Below, piece by piece: positions 25,621-34,042 of a stretch of 42,454 nt of DNA. Both the position numbers and the translations under genes were made by a program. The stretch comes from Chloroflexaceae bacterium (GTDB lineage: Bacteria; Chloroflexota; Chloroflexia; Chloroflexales; Chloroflexaceae), in NCBI GenBank assembly GCA_012031225.1, contig JAAUTZ010000023.1, positions 1-42,454 of the forward strand, read 5' to 3'. How positions within the stretch are numbered: position 1 is the stretch's first letter; every line of letters starts with the position of its first letter. Under the pieces are notes generated by a model that ran no database searches, was not told the origin of the DNA, and saw only the letters and a list, made by a program, of their open reading frames with translations.

Positions 25621-26601
25621 CTAGCCCGCACCGCGCCCATCCCCGCGTAGCATCCGATACACTTGCGCCCACTCCGCGAGGGTTAGTGTTTCGGGGCGGC
25701 GGCTCGGATCAACACCTGCCGCGTGCAATGCCGCCACCACCTGTGCCTGCGAGCGTCCCAACCCAATCCCAGCTAGCCCACTAGTCAGGCTATTGGCGAG
25801 CTTTTTGCGCGGCTGCACAAAGCCAGCTTTGATGATCCCCAGCAGAGCCTCCGGTGCAATATCGGCAATGACGGGGGTGGTGTGGGTGGTCAAGTGCAAC
25901 ACCGCCGAATCTACGGCGGGGGCGGGGATGAAGCTACTGGCAGGTACGCGGGCTACGATCTGCGGCGCAGCATAGAGCTGGATCGCAAGGGCCCGCACAC
26001 TCAGCGCACCAGCCGCCGCCGTGATCCGCTCGGCCACTTCCCACTGCACCAGCACGGTCAGGGTGCGGGGCGGGTGCGGGCTGTGTAAGAAGTGCTGCAA
26101 AACCGGCGCGGTGATGGCATAGGGCAGATTGGCAACGAGCTTATAGGGCGGCGGGGCAGCCCCTGCGGGCAACGGCAGGGCGTGGGCTTGCCATGCTGCC
26201 TGTGCCTGTTGCAGCAACGTGAGCGGCGACACATCCAGAATATCGGCTTGCAGCAGATGCAGCACAGGCGGCGGCACAGGCGGGCCCGGGAGCGCCAGTG
26301 CGGGTGGCTCGGCGTGGGTCGTGCGGAACTGCTGATGCAGGCGGGCGGCAAGGCGTTTGTCCAGCTCCACCGCCACTACATAGCGGCTGCGCTGGGTTAG
26401 CTCCCACGTCAGCACGCCCAAGCCGGGGCCTACTTCGATAACCACATCATCGGCTTGGAGATCAGCCGCCGCAACAATTGTGGCAAGTGCGTGCGGATCT
26501 ATCAGGAAGTTCTGGCCCATCCCCCGCGTGGGGCGCAGCTCTAGCCCACGTAGAGCCGCCTGCACGCGGCGCGGATCGAGAAACGGGTTGGTGGCGGGCA
26601 T
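25621..26601 (-). CDS. rsmA: 16S rRNA dimethyladenosine transferase
   Basis: RsmA/KsgA dimethylates two adjacent adenines near the 3' end of 16S rRNA, using S-adenosylmethionine. The 326-residue protein shows LRPTRGMGQNFLIDPHAL, the SAM motif VIEVGPGLGVLTWEL, VELDKRLAARL, a target-base motif NLPYAITAPVLQHF and the C-terminal FVQPRKKLANSL. A Pro/Ala-rich insertion of about 25 residues (around PPALALPGPPVPPP) sits between two conserved motifs and looks like a loop extension. The ATG shares a base with the stop of the upstream histidine kinase gene (TGATG), so the pair is translationally coupled. Confidence 0.95.
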   Translation of the reverse strand: MPATNPFLDPRRVQAALRGLELRPTRGMGQNFLIDPHALATIVAAADLQADDVVIEVGPGLGVLTWELTQRSRYVVAVELDKRLAARLHQQFRTTHAEPPALALPGPPVPPPVLHLLQADILDVSPLTLLQQAQAAWQAHALPLPAGAAPPPYKLVANLPYAITAPVLQHFLHSPHPPRTLTVLVQWEVAERITAAAGALSVRALAIQLYAAPQIVARVPASSFIPAPAVDSAVLHLTTHTTPVIADIAPEALLGIIKAGFVQPRKKLANSLTSGLAGIGLGRSQAQVVAALHAAGVDPSRRPETLTLAEWAQVYRMLRGDGRGAG

Positions 26602-28412
26602 CAGACTTCGAGCGGAATCCGCACAAGGACAGTCGTGCCTTTGCCGGGCGCGGAGTGTATCTCGGCGGTGCCCGACTTGTCGCCTACCATCACCTGCGCG
26701 GCGCGGTCTTTCAAGTTGCTCAAGCCGTGCGAGCCGCGTGCCTTCGCCTCCTCTTGGCGTTTCTCCACATCAAAGCCTTTGCCATTATCCTGTATCGCAA
26801 TCGAGAGGCGATAGCCCTCACGCTCAAAGCGCACCTCGATATTGGTGGCTTCGGCGTGCTTGATCGCATTGTTGATCGATTCCTGAATAATGTTGTAGAG
26901 CGTGCTTTTGTCGTGTGGAGCCAGCGTCAAGCCGGAGACATTCTTGGCTTTGTACTCAAAGGTCATATTCGGATACTGCTTGCGGTAGCGTTCGAGCAGT
27001 TCTTCCGTAGCCGATGGCAAGCCGCGCTGCTCCAGTGTGGTTGGCTTCAGCTCGCCCAGCAGCGTGCGGACATCGTAGTTGGCGCGGCGGAACATCTCGC
27101 CAATGCGATCCATCTCCTTCACGGCGGCGGGCGGGTTGGTCTGCACCATACGCTTGATGAAGTCAATATTCATCGCAATGGCGGCGAGCTTCTGGGCGAG
27201 GCCATCGTGGATCTCGCGGGCCAGATCGTGGCGGGCCCGTTCCTGCGCCACCGAAAGGTTGACGCGATCCTGCTTCAGGTCTTCGGCCATCGCCGCATTG
27301 ATCAGGGCACAGGTAGCATAGATCGTCAGCGATTCGATCAGCTTGGCTTCATCGGGGCTAAAGGGCTGCGCTTCGCGGCGCATACACAGCACCAAGCCAT
27401 ACACCTCGAAGCTGTTGTGCATCGGCACAATCACAGCGGCTTGGCATGTCTTGGGCGTATTCAGGCGGTGCAGAGCAGTTTCGGCACTGATATTCTCCAC
27501 GAACAGCGCACGCGGCTCGTTGCTAAAGGCATCCACCAGCACACTATTCTGATCGAGCGTCAGCACGATCCCACGATCCACAATGCTCAAGCCGTAGCCC
27601 GCATCCACCCGCACCTCTGCCGTTTCGCCGGTAGGCAGCAGCGCAATCGCCGCATCGTAGGGCACGAGCTTGTGGGCATTCTCCAGCATCCCATCAAGGA
27701 TCTTGGTTCCCGACATGGTATCACCGAGCGTCTTGGCAACATCAAAGAGGATGTGCATCCGCGCCCGATACGCTTCCACGGCCTGCTGAGCGGCTTGCAC
27801 ATCGGCTTGGGCCCCGGCTAGCGTGGTGCTGTTGTTTGACCCCCATGCCTCTTTCAGCACATTCACCAGCGGCGGGATCAGCAGCAGCACCCCGCCCTGC
27901 ATGGCAATCAAGAGTAGCTCGGTGATGGGCGGCACGCCCGCACCTTGCGCGGAGCGGGTGAAGGCGAGGAACGTTGCGCCGCCCATCAGGGCAACTGCTA
28001 GCACCGCCGCCCCTAGCCCCGCCCCGCTACCACTGCGGATCGCCATAAATGTCACTGGGAGCAGATAGAGCATAAGCAGGACGGGATGCAGGGTCGCCGC
28101 TAAAATGCTCACCGCCCCGATCAGCAGAATATCAAGATAGGCAAACACCCCGACTAGCCCGCGCAGAGGCGGCACAAACGTTGCGAGGGTGCTTAGGAGC
28201 AGCACGCCCACCGCCGCATACAGGACTAACAGGAGCGGCGGGCTGGTGAGCGCAACTGGAAACAGGGCGATCCCTTCAGCGACGACAATCAGGAGAATCG
28301 TCAGCACAATCAGCAGCCGCCCAACAAGGTACAAACGATCCCCCGCCACAGTATAGACCATCCTTGGGCGCGTGGCTGGCTCTAACTGTGCCGGTACACT
28401 GGTTGCTGGCAT
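26601..28412 (-). CDS. Membrane sensor histidine kinase (NarL-type, GAF domain)
   Basis: A 603-residue two-component sensor. Six predicted helices lie in about residues 28-190, then a coiled coil, a GAF-like domain (about 215-370), a HisKA_3 dimerisation domain with the phospho-accepting His in DLAREIHDGLAQ (near residue 400) and a HATPase domain with NIIQESINNAIKHAEA (N box), DNGKGFD (G1) and GSHGLSNLKDRA. The final GKGTTVLVRIPL is typical. Its ligand cannot be inferred from the membrane part. No response regulator is adjacent, so its partner is encoded elsewhere. GGAGGAG precedes the ATG. Its last base overlaps the start of rsmA. Confidence 0.93.
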   Translation of the reverse strand: MPATSVPAQLEPATRPRMVYTVAGDRLYLVGRLLIVLTILLIVVAEGIALFPVALTSPPLLLVLYAAVGVLLLSTLATFVPPLRGLVGVFAYLDILLIGAVSILAATLHPVLLMLYLLPVTFMAIRSGSGAGLGAAVLAVALMGGATFLAFTRSAQGAGVPPITELLLIAMQGGVLLLIPPLVNVLKEAWGSNNSTTLAGAQADVQAAQQAVEAYRARMHILFDVAKTLGDTMSGTKILDGMLENAHKLVPYDAAIALLPTGETAEVRVDAGYGLSIVDRGIVLTLDQNSVLVDAFSNEPRALFVENISAETALHRLNTPKTCQAAVIVPMHNSFEVYGLVLCMRREAQPFSPDEAKLIESLTIYATCALINAAMAEDLKQDRVNLSVAQERARHDLAREIHDGLAQKLAAIAMNIDFIKRMVQTNPPAAVKEMDRIGEMFRRANYDVRTLLGELKPTTLEQRGLPSATEELLERYRKQYPNMTFEYKAKNVSGLTLAPHDKSTLYNIIQESINNAIKHAEATNIEVRFEREGYRLSIAIQDNGKGFDVEKRQEEAKARGSHGLSNLKDRAAQVMVGDKSGTAEIHSAPGKGTTVLVRIPLEV

Positions 28413-28526
28413 GATCTTGCGCTCCTCCGCGCTGCTCTACCGTACCCGCACACGACGGGCACGGCTAGTATGGACTATGTTATCAAGCTGAATTTTACCA
28501 GATTATCCCAAGATTAGGATAGCACG

Positions 28527-28532
28527 TATAAT
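28527..28532 (+). promoter_or_regulatory. Candidate -10 for phosphatase gene
   Basis: A consensus TATAAT (28527-28532) with a weak -35. It predicts a start near 28539 and a leader of about 115 bases. Confidence 0.4.
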
Positions 28533-28535
28533 ACA

Positions 28536-28593
28536 AAGCGACAAGGTGTAACCAAGCATCCCGTCATCGCGCAAGGTGACACCGCCGTCGCTT
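28536..28593 (+). promoter_or_regulatory. Nested inverted repeats in the phosphatase gene leader
   Basis: AAGCGAC (28536-28542) pairs with GTCGCTT (28587-28593), and inside it GGTGT (28545-28549) pairs with ACACC (28579-28583). Together they could form a long two-part stem at the start of the transcript. I do not recognise a known riboswitch. Confidence 0.35.
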
Positions 28594-28653
28594 GGGTTCC
28601 CAACGCGCACGGCGCATGAACTCCGCAGAACGTCAGCGAAAGGATCTTTCAGG

Positions 28654-29139
28654 ATGAAACAACAACCCCCAGTCCGTGTCATGTTTGTTTGTCTCGGTAA
28701 TATTTGCCGCTCACCGATGGCAGAGGCGATCTTTGCGAAGTTGGTACAGGATGCCGGCTTGCAGGAGCAGTTTGTGATTGCCTCATCGGGCACCGGCAGC
28801 TGGCACACCGGCGAACGCCCGCACCCCGGCACGCAAGCGGTGTTGCAGCGCAACAGCGTGCCCCTGCGGGAAGATAAAGTTGCCCACCGGCTCAGTGGCG
28901 ATGAGTTGGACTCCTATGATTATATCGTGGCAATGGATAGCGACAACGTTCATAGCATTTATGGCCTCGCGCCAACGCCACCTACGGCACTCTACCGCCT
29001 GCTCGATTTTGCACCCCACAGCGATACCCGCGACGTGCCCGACCCCTACTACACGGGCGGCTTCGATCATGTCTACGGGCTGGTGGAGGCGGGCGCACGC
29101 GGCTTGCTCGAACACATCCGCAACGAGCGCGGGCTGTAA
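28654..29139 (+). CDS. Low-molecular-weight protein tyrosine phosphatase
   Basis: A 161-residue cytoplasmic phosphatase. The active-site loop VCLGNICRSP (Cys13 to Arg19, C-x5-R) lies near the N-terminus as usual, and the general-acid Asp is in VPDPYYTGGFD. IVAMDSDNVHSIY is the conserved central stretch. Bacterial members act on phosphotyrosine proteins, often in polysaccharide export control. The start ATG 28654 follows AAAGGA; a longer frame to 28576 adds a sequence unlike the family. The next genes are arsenate resistance genes, but the active site is that of a phosphatase rather than an ArsC reductase, and the arsenate operon has its own promoter. Confidence 0.92.
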   Translation: MKQQPPVRVMFVCLGNICRSPMAEAIFAKLVQDAGLQEQFVIASSGTGSWHTGERPHPGTQAVLQRNSVPLREDKVAHRLSGDELDSYDYIVAMDSDNVHSIYGLAPTPPTALYRLLDFAPHSDTRDVPDPYYTGGFDHVYGLVEAGARGLLEHIRNERGL

Positions 29140-29270
29140 CGCACAAGCACGTAGCCTACTCTGGCGCGGCATGGCCACGGGGCAGTGGGCATGTCGCGGT
29201 GCTGCTCGATCTGAATCTATCTGCTCCATCCCTGATCCACATCCGCTGCCAGTGCCCGCCTTGCTGCGTA

Positions 29271-29300
29271 GTTGTCAAGCAGCCCTACCCGTGTTACAAT
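29271..29300 (+). promoter_or_regulatory. Promoter of the GAPDH-arsJ operon
   Basis: TTGTCA (29271-29276) and TACAAT (29295-29300), spacer 18. The operator palindrome overlaps the end of the -10, as expected for ArsR-type repression. Confidence 0.7.
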
Positions 29301-29323
29301 ACATCAATCTTTATTGATGTATT
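29298..29323 (+). promoter_or_regulatory. ArsR-type operator palindrome
   Basis: AATACATCAAT and ATTGATGTATT are perfect 11-base complements around CTTT. The core ATCAA-N6-TTGAT matches the ArsR binding pattern known in many bacteria. It covers the -10 and the transcription start. No arsR gene is in the window. Confidence 0.8.
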
Positions 29324-29349
29324 TTGCATAATGGCGGGAAGGAGAACCT

Positions 29350-30064
29350 ATGGCAATACGGATTGGCATCAATGGCTTTGGGCGCATTGGGCGGCTTGCG
29401 CTACGGGCCGCGTGGGGCAATCCGGATCTGCACTTTGTCCACATCAATGAGTTGGGTGATGCCGCCACCGCAGCGCACCTACTGATGTTCGACTCGGTGC
29501 ATGGGCGGTGGGCCCACGCGGCGCACGCCGAAGGCGATACCCTGCACATCGCGGGGCAACAGCTGAGCTACAGCCAACACAAGCAGCCCGCCGATGTAGC
29601 ATGGGCTGAGCGCGAGGTTGATCTTGTGCTGGAAAGACCTGCGCCGCGCCCGTGCCGCCGGTCTCTCACTGATCCCCACGACGACTGGCTCTGCCACCGC
29701 CATCGGGCTGATCTTCCCCGAATTGCAGGGCAAGCTCGATGGGCTAGCCGTGCGCGTGCCGCTGCTCAATGCCTCGCTCACCGACTGTGTGTTTGAGGTG
29801 CAACGCCCCACCACCGTCGCTGAAGTCAATGGCTTGTTCAAAGCTGCCGCCGAAGGGCCCCTCAAGGGCATCCTCGATTACGAAGAACGCCCGCTCGTCT
29901 CGATTGATTACAAAGGCGACCCGCACTCGGCGATTGTGGATGGCCTCTGCACGCTTGTCACCAACGATACGCAAGTCAAGATTTATGCGTGGTATGACAA
30001 CGAGTGGGGCTACGCCAATCGGCTGGTAGAGCTAGCTGCCTATGTTGGGCAACGCCTGAGCTAA
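29350..30064 (+). pseudogene. ArsJ-associated glyceraldehyde-3-phosphate dehydrogenase with internal deletion
   Basis: In arsenate-resistance operons, this GAPDH makes 1-arseno-3-phosphoglycerate, which ArsJ exports. A start with strong GGAAGGAG precedes [22 protein letters not shown]. Residues 1-95 (to VDLVLE) are normal. The next recognisable stretch, [19 protein letters not shown], belongs near residue 190 and is in another frame, after which the gene is normal to its end ([20 protein letters not shown]). About 95 codons are missing at about 29633, including the whole SNASCTTNC region with the catalytic cysteine. The missing length is not a multiple of three, so the product would be truncated at about 148 residues. 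The gene is dead as read, unless the assembly dropped this segment. Confidence 0.88.
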
Positions 30065-30098
30065 TTGCTCCCCAAACCCTGACCACAAGGAGTACCCT

Positions 30099-31469
30099 GT
30101 GTCGGATAACATCAAGACGACTTCCACCCCGCTTGATCTCGGCGGGGCGTTGCCGGAAACGAGCGCACCGCTCACACCGCCCACCCAAACGGCGAACCTC
30201 CGCAACTACATACTGGTGACGGCGGCCTACTGGGCCTTCACCATCACCGATGGTGCGATACGGATGCTGGTGCTGTTGCACTTCTACACACTCGGCTACA
30301 GCTCGTTCCAAGTCGCGCTGCTCTTCTTGTTCTACGAATTCTTCGGCATTGTCACCAATCTGGTGGGGGGCTGGGTTGGGCAGCGGCTCGGCTTAAAGAT
30401 CACGCTGTATGCGGGGCTAGGGCTGCAAGTCGTGGCCTTGGGCATGCTGGGCATTGTGCCGACTGAGCTGCTGCTGCTACCCGCCTTCTCCGTACCATTT
30501 GTGATGGCCGCGCAGGCCCTCTCTGGGATTGCCAAAGACTTGACCAAGATGAGTTCCAAGAGTGCGATCAAGCTCGTCGTCCCAGAAGATGCCGACTCAA
30601 CGCTGTTCAAGTGGGTCTCGATCTTGACTGGCTCGAAGAATGCGCTGAAGGGGGTTGGCTTCTTTGTGGGTGGCTTGCTGCTCACGCTGGTCGGCTTCCA
30701 GCCCGCCACCCTGATTATGTCGGCAGGCGTGCTGGTGGTGTTGATCGTGGTGATGATTATGCTGCGCGGCACGTTCAAAACGCCCACCAGCAAAGTCAAG
30801 TTCACCGAAATCTTCTCCAAGAGCCGCGCCGTCAATATCCTCTCGGCGGCCCGGGTGTTCCTCTTTGCGTCGCGGGATGTCTGGTTTGTGGTCGGCTTGC
30901 CCGTCTTCCTACACGAGGTATTGCTGTGGGATTTCTGGCTGGTTGGCGGCTTTATGGCTGTATGGCTGATCGGTTACGGCTTCGTGCAGGCTTCCACGCC
31001 GGCACTCCTCAAACGGCGGATTCAGAGCCAGCTTGAGCGCGGCGGTCAGGCTCACCCGCCCGATGGGAAAACAGCGATGGTGCTAGCCTTTGCACTCGCC
31101 GCATTTCCGGCGGGCATCGCCCTCGCGCTGATGAGCGGGGGTGAGCCGACACTGGTGATCGTGATCGGCTTGCTCGCCTTCGGGGTGATGTTTGCGCTGA
31201 ACTCGGCGGTGCATTCCTACCTGATCCTCGCCTACACCGACAAAGACGAAGTTGCCCTGAATGTTGGCTTCTACTACATGGCCAACGCCACCGGACGGCT
31301 GATCGGCACGGTGCTATCCGGTGCGCTCTATCTGTATTTCGGCTTAGTCGGCTGCTTGTGGGCATCGGTGCTATTCATCTTGGCGGCGGGCTTCATCTCG
31401 TTAGGGCTACCAAGTACGCCTACGCCCGCTCTGGGCACGCTGGATCTGAAGAAGGCGATGGGCGATTAG
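30099..31469 (+). CDS. arsJ: ArsJ organoarsenical efflux transporter (MFS)
   Basis: A 12-helix major-facilitator exporter of 456 residues that expels 1-arseno-3-phosphoglycerate, conferring arsenate resistance together with the neighbouring GAPDH. The N-terminal AYWAFTITDGAIRMLVLLHFY, LFYEFFGIVTNLVGGW, AQALSGIAKDLTKMSSKSA and LTGSKNALKGVGFFVGG are hallmarks of ArsJ. The start is GTG 30099 with AAGGAG 6 bases upstream. It follows the GAPDH gene by 34 bases and probably shares its promoter and ArsR-type operator. The last 50 bases overlap the convergent ada gene. Confidence 0.95.
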   Translation: MSDNIKTTSTPLDLGGALPETSAPLTPPTQTANLRNYILVTAAYWAFTITDGAIRMLVLLHFYTLGYSSFQVALLFLFYEFFGIVTNLVGGWVGQRLGLKITLYAGLGLQVVALGMLGIVPTELLLLPAFSVPFVMAAQALSGIAKDLTKMSSKSAIKLVVPEDADSTLFKWVSILTGSKNALKGVGFFVGGLLLTLVGFQPATLIMSAGVLVVLIVVMIMLRGTFKTPTSKVKFTEIFSKSRAVNILSAARVFLFASRDVWFVVGLPVFLHEVLLWDFWLVGGFMAVWLIGYGFVQASTPALLKRRIQSQLERGGQAHPPDGKTAMVLAFALAAFPAGIALALMSGGEPTLVIVIGLLAFGVMFALNSAVHSYLILAYTDKDEVALNVGFYYMANATGRLIGTVLSGALYLYFGLVGCLWASVLFILAAGFISLGLPSTPTPALGTLDLKKAMGD

Positions 31470-32547
31470 CGGCGGCTTCACGTTCGCGCTCTAGCAGGGC
31501 CTGCTTGCGCTGCACGCCCCAGCGATACCCACCGAGCGTGCCATCGCCGCGCACCACGCGGTGGCACGGGATCAGCACGGCGATCTGGTTGGTGGCGCAA
31601 GCCCGCGCTACGGCCCGGCTTGCGCTGGGCTTGCCGATCCTCTGCGCCACCTCTTGATACGAGCGTGTTTCGCCATAGGGAATGGCTTGCAACGCTTGCC
31701 ACACAAGACCCTGAAAGGCGGTAGCTTGCACATCGAGCGGCAGTTCAGGGGCTGGCGTATGCCCCGCCACATGCGCCAGCACCGCATCTGCCCATGCTGC
31801 AAGGCGATCATCGGCGCGGCTGATCGTCGCCTGTGGGTACTCGGCATGCAGCGCATCCACCAACTGCGCGGCAGTATCACCAAGCTGCACCGCGCACAGC
31901 CCCCGCTCGGTGGCGGCGAGCAAGACCCACCCCACCGCACTCTCTAGCACCGTATAGTCAATCATGATCGCTGCTCCTTGCTGCATCCCCCCCGCACGAT
32001 AGCTGCTCGGTGCCATGCCGAGCCGACTGCTCGCCTGCTCATGCACGCGGCTACTTGAGCCGTAGCCAGCTGCATAGCCCGCCGCCGCAATGCTCTGCGT
32101 GGGCTGCGTGGCAAGCTGCTGCTTGAACTGCTCCAGCCGCACACTCGCCGCATAGTGGCGCGGCGATACGCCCATTACCCGCTTGAACACGCGCTGGAGA
32201 TGGGCTGGGCTGAGGGCAAACTGGGCCCCCAAATCTGCCAGCGTCGGGGTCTGTCCATCGGCTTGCACCTGCGCCGTAATCGCCGCCACGATCTGGGTCA
32301 CCAGTGGCAGCTGCGGATCAGGCGGCTCCGTCACATCTGGCTGACACCGCCGACACGCCCGAAAGCCGGCCTGCGCTGCTGCTTGCGGCGTAGCAAAGAA
32401 GACGACCTGCTCGCGCTGCGGGCGACGGGCCGGACACGTCGAGCGGCAGTAGATGCCGGTAGAGCGCACCGCATACACAAAGCGGGCATCGGGGGTGCGC
32501 TGAAGCACGGCTTGCCAATACTGTTCATCGCGGGGATCTGGATCCAT
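31420..32547 (-). CDS. ada: Ada-type methylated-DNA repair protein and regulator
   Basis: A 375-residue protein with three parts: an N-terminal Ada zinc domain (Cys34, Cys38, Cys65, Cys68, in YCRSTCPAR and CRRC) that takes methyl groups from phosphotriesters, an AraC-type helix-turn-helix (about 83-185) and a C-terminal O6-methylguanine-DNA methyltransferase with the acceptor in IPCHRVV (Cys328). Methylation of the N-terminal Cys turns such proteins into activators of their own gene. A 6-bp inverted repeat TACCGC/GCGGTA (32612-32629) about 65 bases upstream could be part of the control region. Its 3' end overlaps arsJ antisense by 50 bases. Confidence 0.95.
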   Translation of the reverse strand: MDPDPRDEQYWQAVLQRTPDARFVYAVRSTGIYCRSTCPARRPQREQVVFFATPQAAAQAGFRACRRCQPDVTEPPDPQLPLVTQIVAAITAQVQADGQTPTLADLGAQFALSPAHLQRVFKRVMGVSPRHYAASVRLEQFKQQLATQPTQSIAAAGYAAGYGSSSRVHEQASSRLGMAPSSYRAGGMQQGAAIMIDYTVLESAVGWVLLAATERGLCAVQLGDTAAQLVDALHAEYPQATISRADDRLAAWADAVLAHVAGHTPAPELPLDVQATAFQGLVWQALQAIPYGETRSYQEVAQRIGKPSASRAVARACATNQIAVLIPCHRVVRGDGTLGGYRWGVQRKQALLEREREAAANRPSPSSDPACPERA

Positions 32548-32722
32548 CAGCGCGGCTTGCTCCTATCCTCTATCGCGGTGTTCCCGCATGCATCGGTTCT
32601 CTTACCTATCTTACCGCACGCGAGCGGTACGCGCACTCCGTTTCTTGCGCGGCAAACTCGCGGCAGTGTGAGAAACTGCACAGAAGCCCGCCCGCCCCGC
32701 CCGCATAATCGAGAACATCATC

Positions 32723-32728
32723 TATAAT
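32723..32728 (+). promoter_or_regulatory. Candidate -10 for the YnjBCD-like operon
   Basis: TATAAT at 32723-32728, 50 bases before the start of the binding-protein gene. The -35 is not convincing. Confidence 0.3.
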
Positions 32729-32778
32729 GCAATGGCGTATGCACTCGAACCACAATACGCCTGCGAAAGGAATTGCGT

Positions 32779-34035
32779 ATGTATCAGAGATCCCTGCTGC
32801 TGTTGCTCTGCCTGATGCTTGCCGCATGTAGCAACACCCCCGCCCCGCTTGCGCCGCTGCCCGCTCCCGCCCCGCTCGATGATTGGGAACGCATCGTGGC
32901 GGACGCACGCGGCCAGACCGTGAACTGGTATATGTGGGGCGGCTCAGAAAGCATCAACAGTTACGTGGATCAGTTCTACGGCACCGCCCTGCAAGAACGC
33001 TACGGGATCACCCTCAACCGTGTGCCCGTGAGCGATGCGGTGCTGGCGGTAGACCAACTGCTCAGCGAGAAAGAAGCGGGCATTGATCCGGGTAGCATTG
33101 ACCTGATCTGGATCAATGGCGAGAACTTCGCCTCACTCAAGCAAGCTGATATGCTCTACGGCGGCTGGAACCAGAAGCTCCCCAACAGTGTCCTTGTAGA
33201 TTATACCAACCCGGCTCTCATCTACGACTTTGGCGTGCCGATTGAAACGTTTGAAAGCCCGTGGTCATCGGCCCAGTTCCAGTTCATCTACGATAGTGCC
33301 CGCACCGATCCGGCAGACCTGCCGCGCAGCTATGCCGCCTTGCTGGAGTATGCCTGTGCCAATCAAGGTCGCTTCACCTACATTGCACCGGGTCCCGGCG
33401 CATTTCAGGGCACGCGCTTCGTCAAGGGCGCACTGTTCGAGCTATCCGGTGGCGCGGAGCAGTGGCGCAACTTCGATCAAGCGCAGTGGGAGCAGTGGTC
33501 GCCGCAACTGTGGGCCTATCTCAACGAACTGAAGCCGTGCCTGTGGCGGACGGGGAGTGCCTACCCCGCCACTGAATACGAACTACACGGGCTATTTGCC
33601 AACCGCGAGGTAGATTATAGCATCACCCAATCGGTGACAGGCGCAGGCGCATTGATCGCCGAAGGAGCCGTGCCCGAGACGGCGCGGGCATTTGTCTTTA
33701 ATGACTACATGATCGGCGATTACAACTACGTCGCTATTCCGCGCAACGCGCCCAACCGCGCAGCCGCGCTGGTGCTGGCCAATCTGCTGCTGGAGCCGGA
33801 GTTCCAAGCGGCCCAGATTTTGCCCGAAAACGGCTTCGGCTTGGGCTATGGCATTGATGTGCGCAAAGTCACTGATGAGCAGGACCGCGCTACCCTTGAA
33901 GCCGCGATGGATCGGCTCGGCGCACCTGCCACCCCACCCGCCGAGCTGCTCGCCGCGTTGGTACCCGATGCCGCCCCCGAATACCAAAGCCTGATCGAGG
34001 AGGGCTGGCGCGAGAACGTGCTGATCGGTAACTGA
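32779..34035 (+). CDS. ABC transporter substrate-binding lipoprotein, YnjB-like
   Basis: A 418-residue extracytoplasmic binding protein with lipobox LAAC (Cys17) and a Pro/Ala spacer. The body matches the YnjB family: VNWYMWGGSESINSYVDQFY, YGITLNRVPVSDAVLAVDQLLSEKEAG, SIDLIWINGENFASLKQADMLYGGW and ILPENGFGLGYG. The ligand of the YnjBCD system is not established. ATG 32779 has AAAGGA 7-8 bases upstream, whereas a TTG at 32773 would overlap that site. Followed after 7 bases by the first permease gene. Confidence 0.9.
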   Translation: MYQRSLLLLLCLMLAACSNTPAPLAPLPAPAPLDDWERIVADARGQTVNWYMWGGSESINSYVDQFYGTALQERYGITLNRVPVSDAVLAVDQLLSEKEAGIDPGSIDLIWINGENFASLKQADMLYGGWNQKLPNSVLVDYTNPALIYDFGVPIETFESPWSSAQFQFIYDSARTDPADLPRSYAALLEYACANQGRFTYIAPGPGAFQGTRFVKGALFELSGGAEQWRNFDQAQWEQWSPQLWAYLNELKPCLWRTGSAYPATEYELHGLFANREVDYSITQSVTGAGALIAEGAVPETARAFVFNDYMIGDYNYVAIPRNAPNRAAALVLANLLLEPEFQAAQILPENGFGLGYGIDVRKVTDEQDRATLEAAMDRLGAPATPPAELLAALVPDAAPEYQSLIEEGWRENVLIGN

Positions 34036-34042
34036 GCAAGGT

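Noticed and set aside
26478-27821. Plus-strand open frame of 447 codons
   Set aside because: It lies antisense to rsmA and a well-supported histidine kinase, its translation has no recognisable motif and is rich in His/Arg/Gln as expected from a GC-biased shadow frame.
28654-29139. Possible arsenate reductase ArsC, because it precedes arsJ
   Set aside because: The active-site loop CLGNICRSP and the DPYY acid loop are those of a low-molecular-weight tyrosine phosphatase, and the arsenate operon has a separate promoter and operator downstream.
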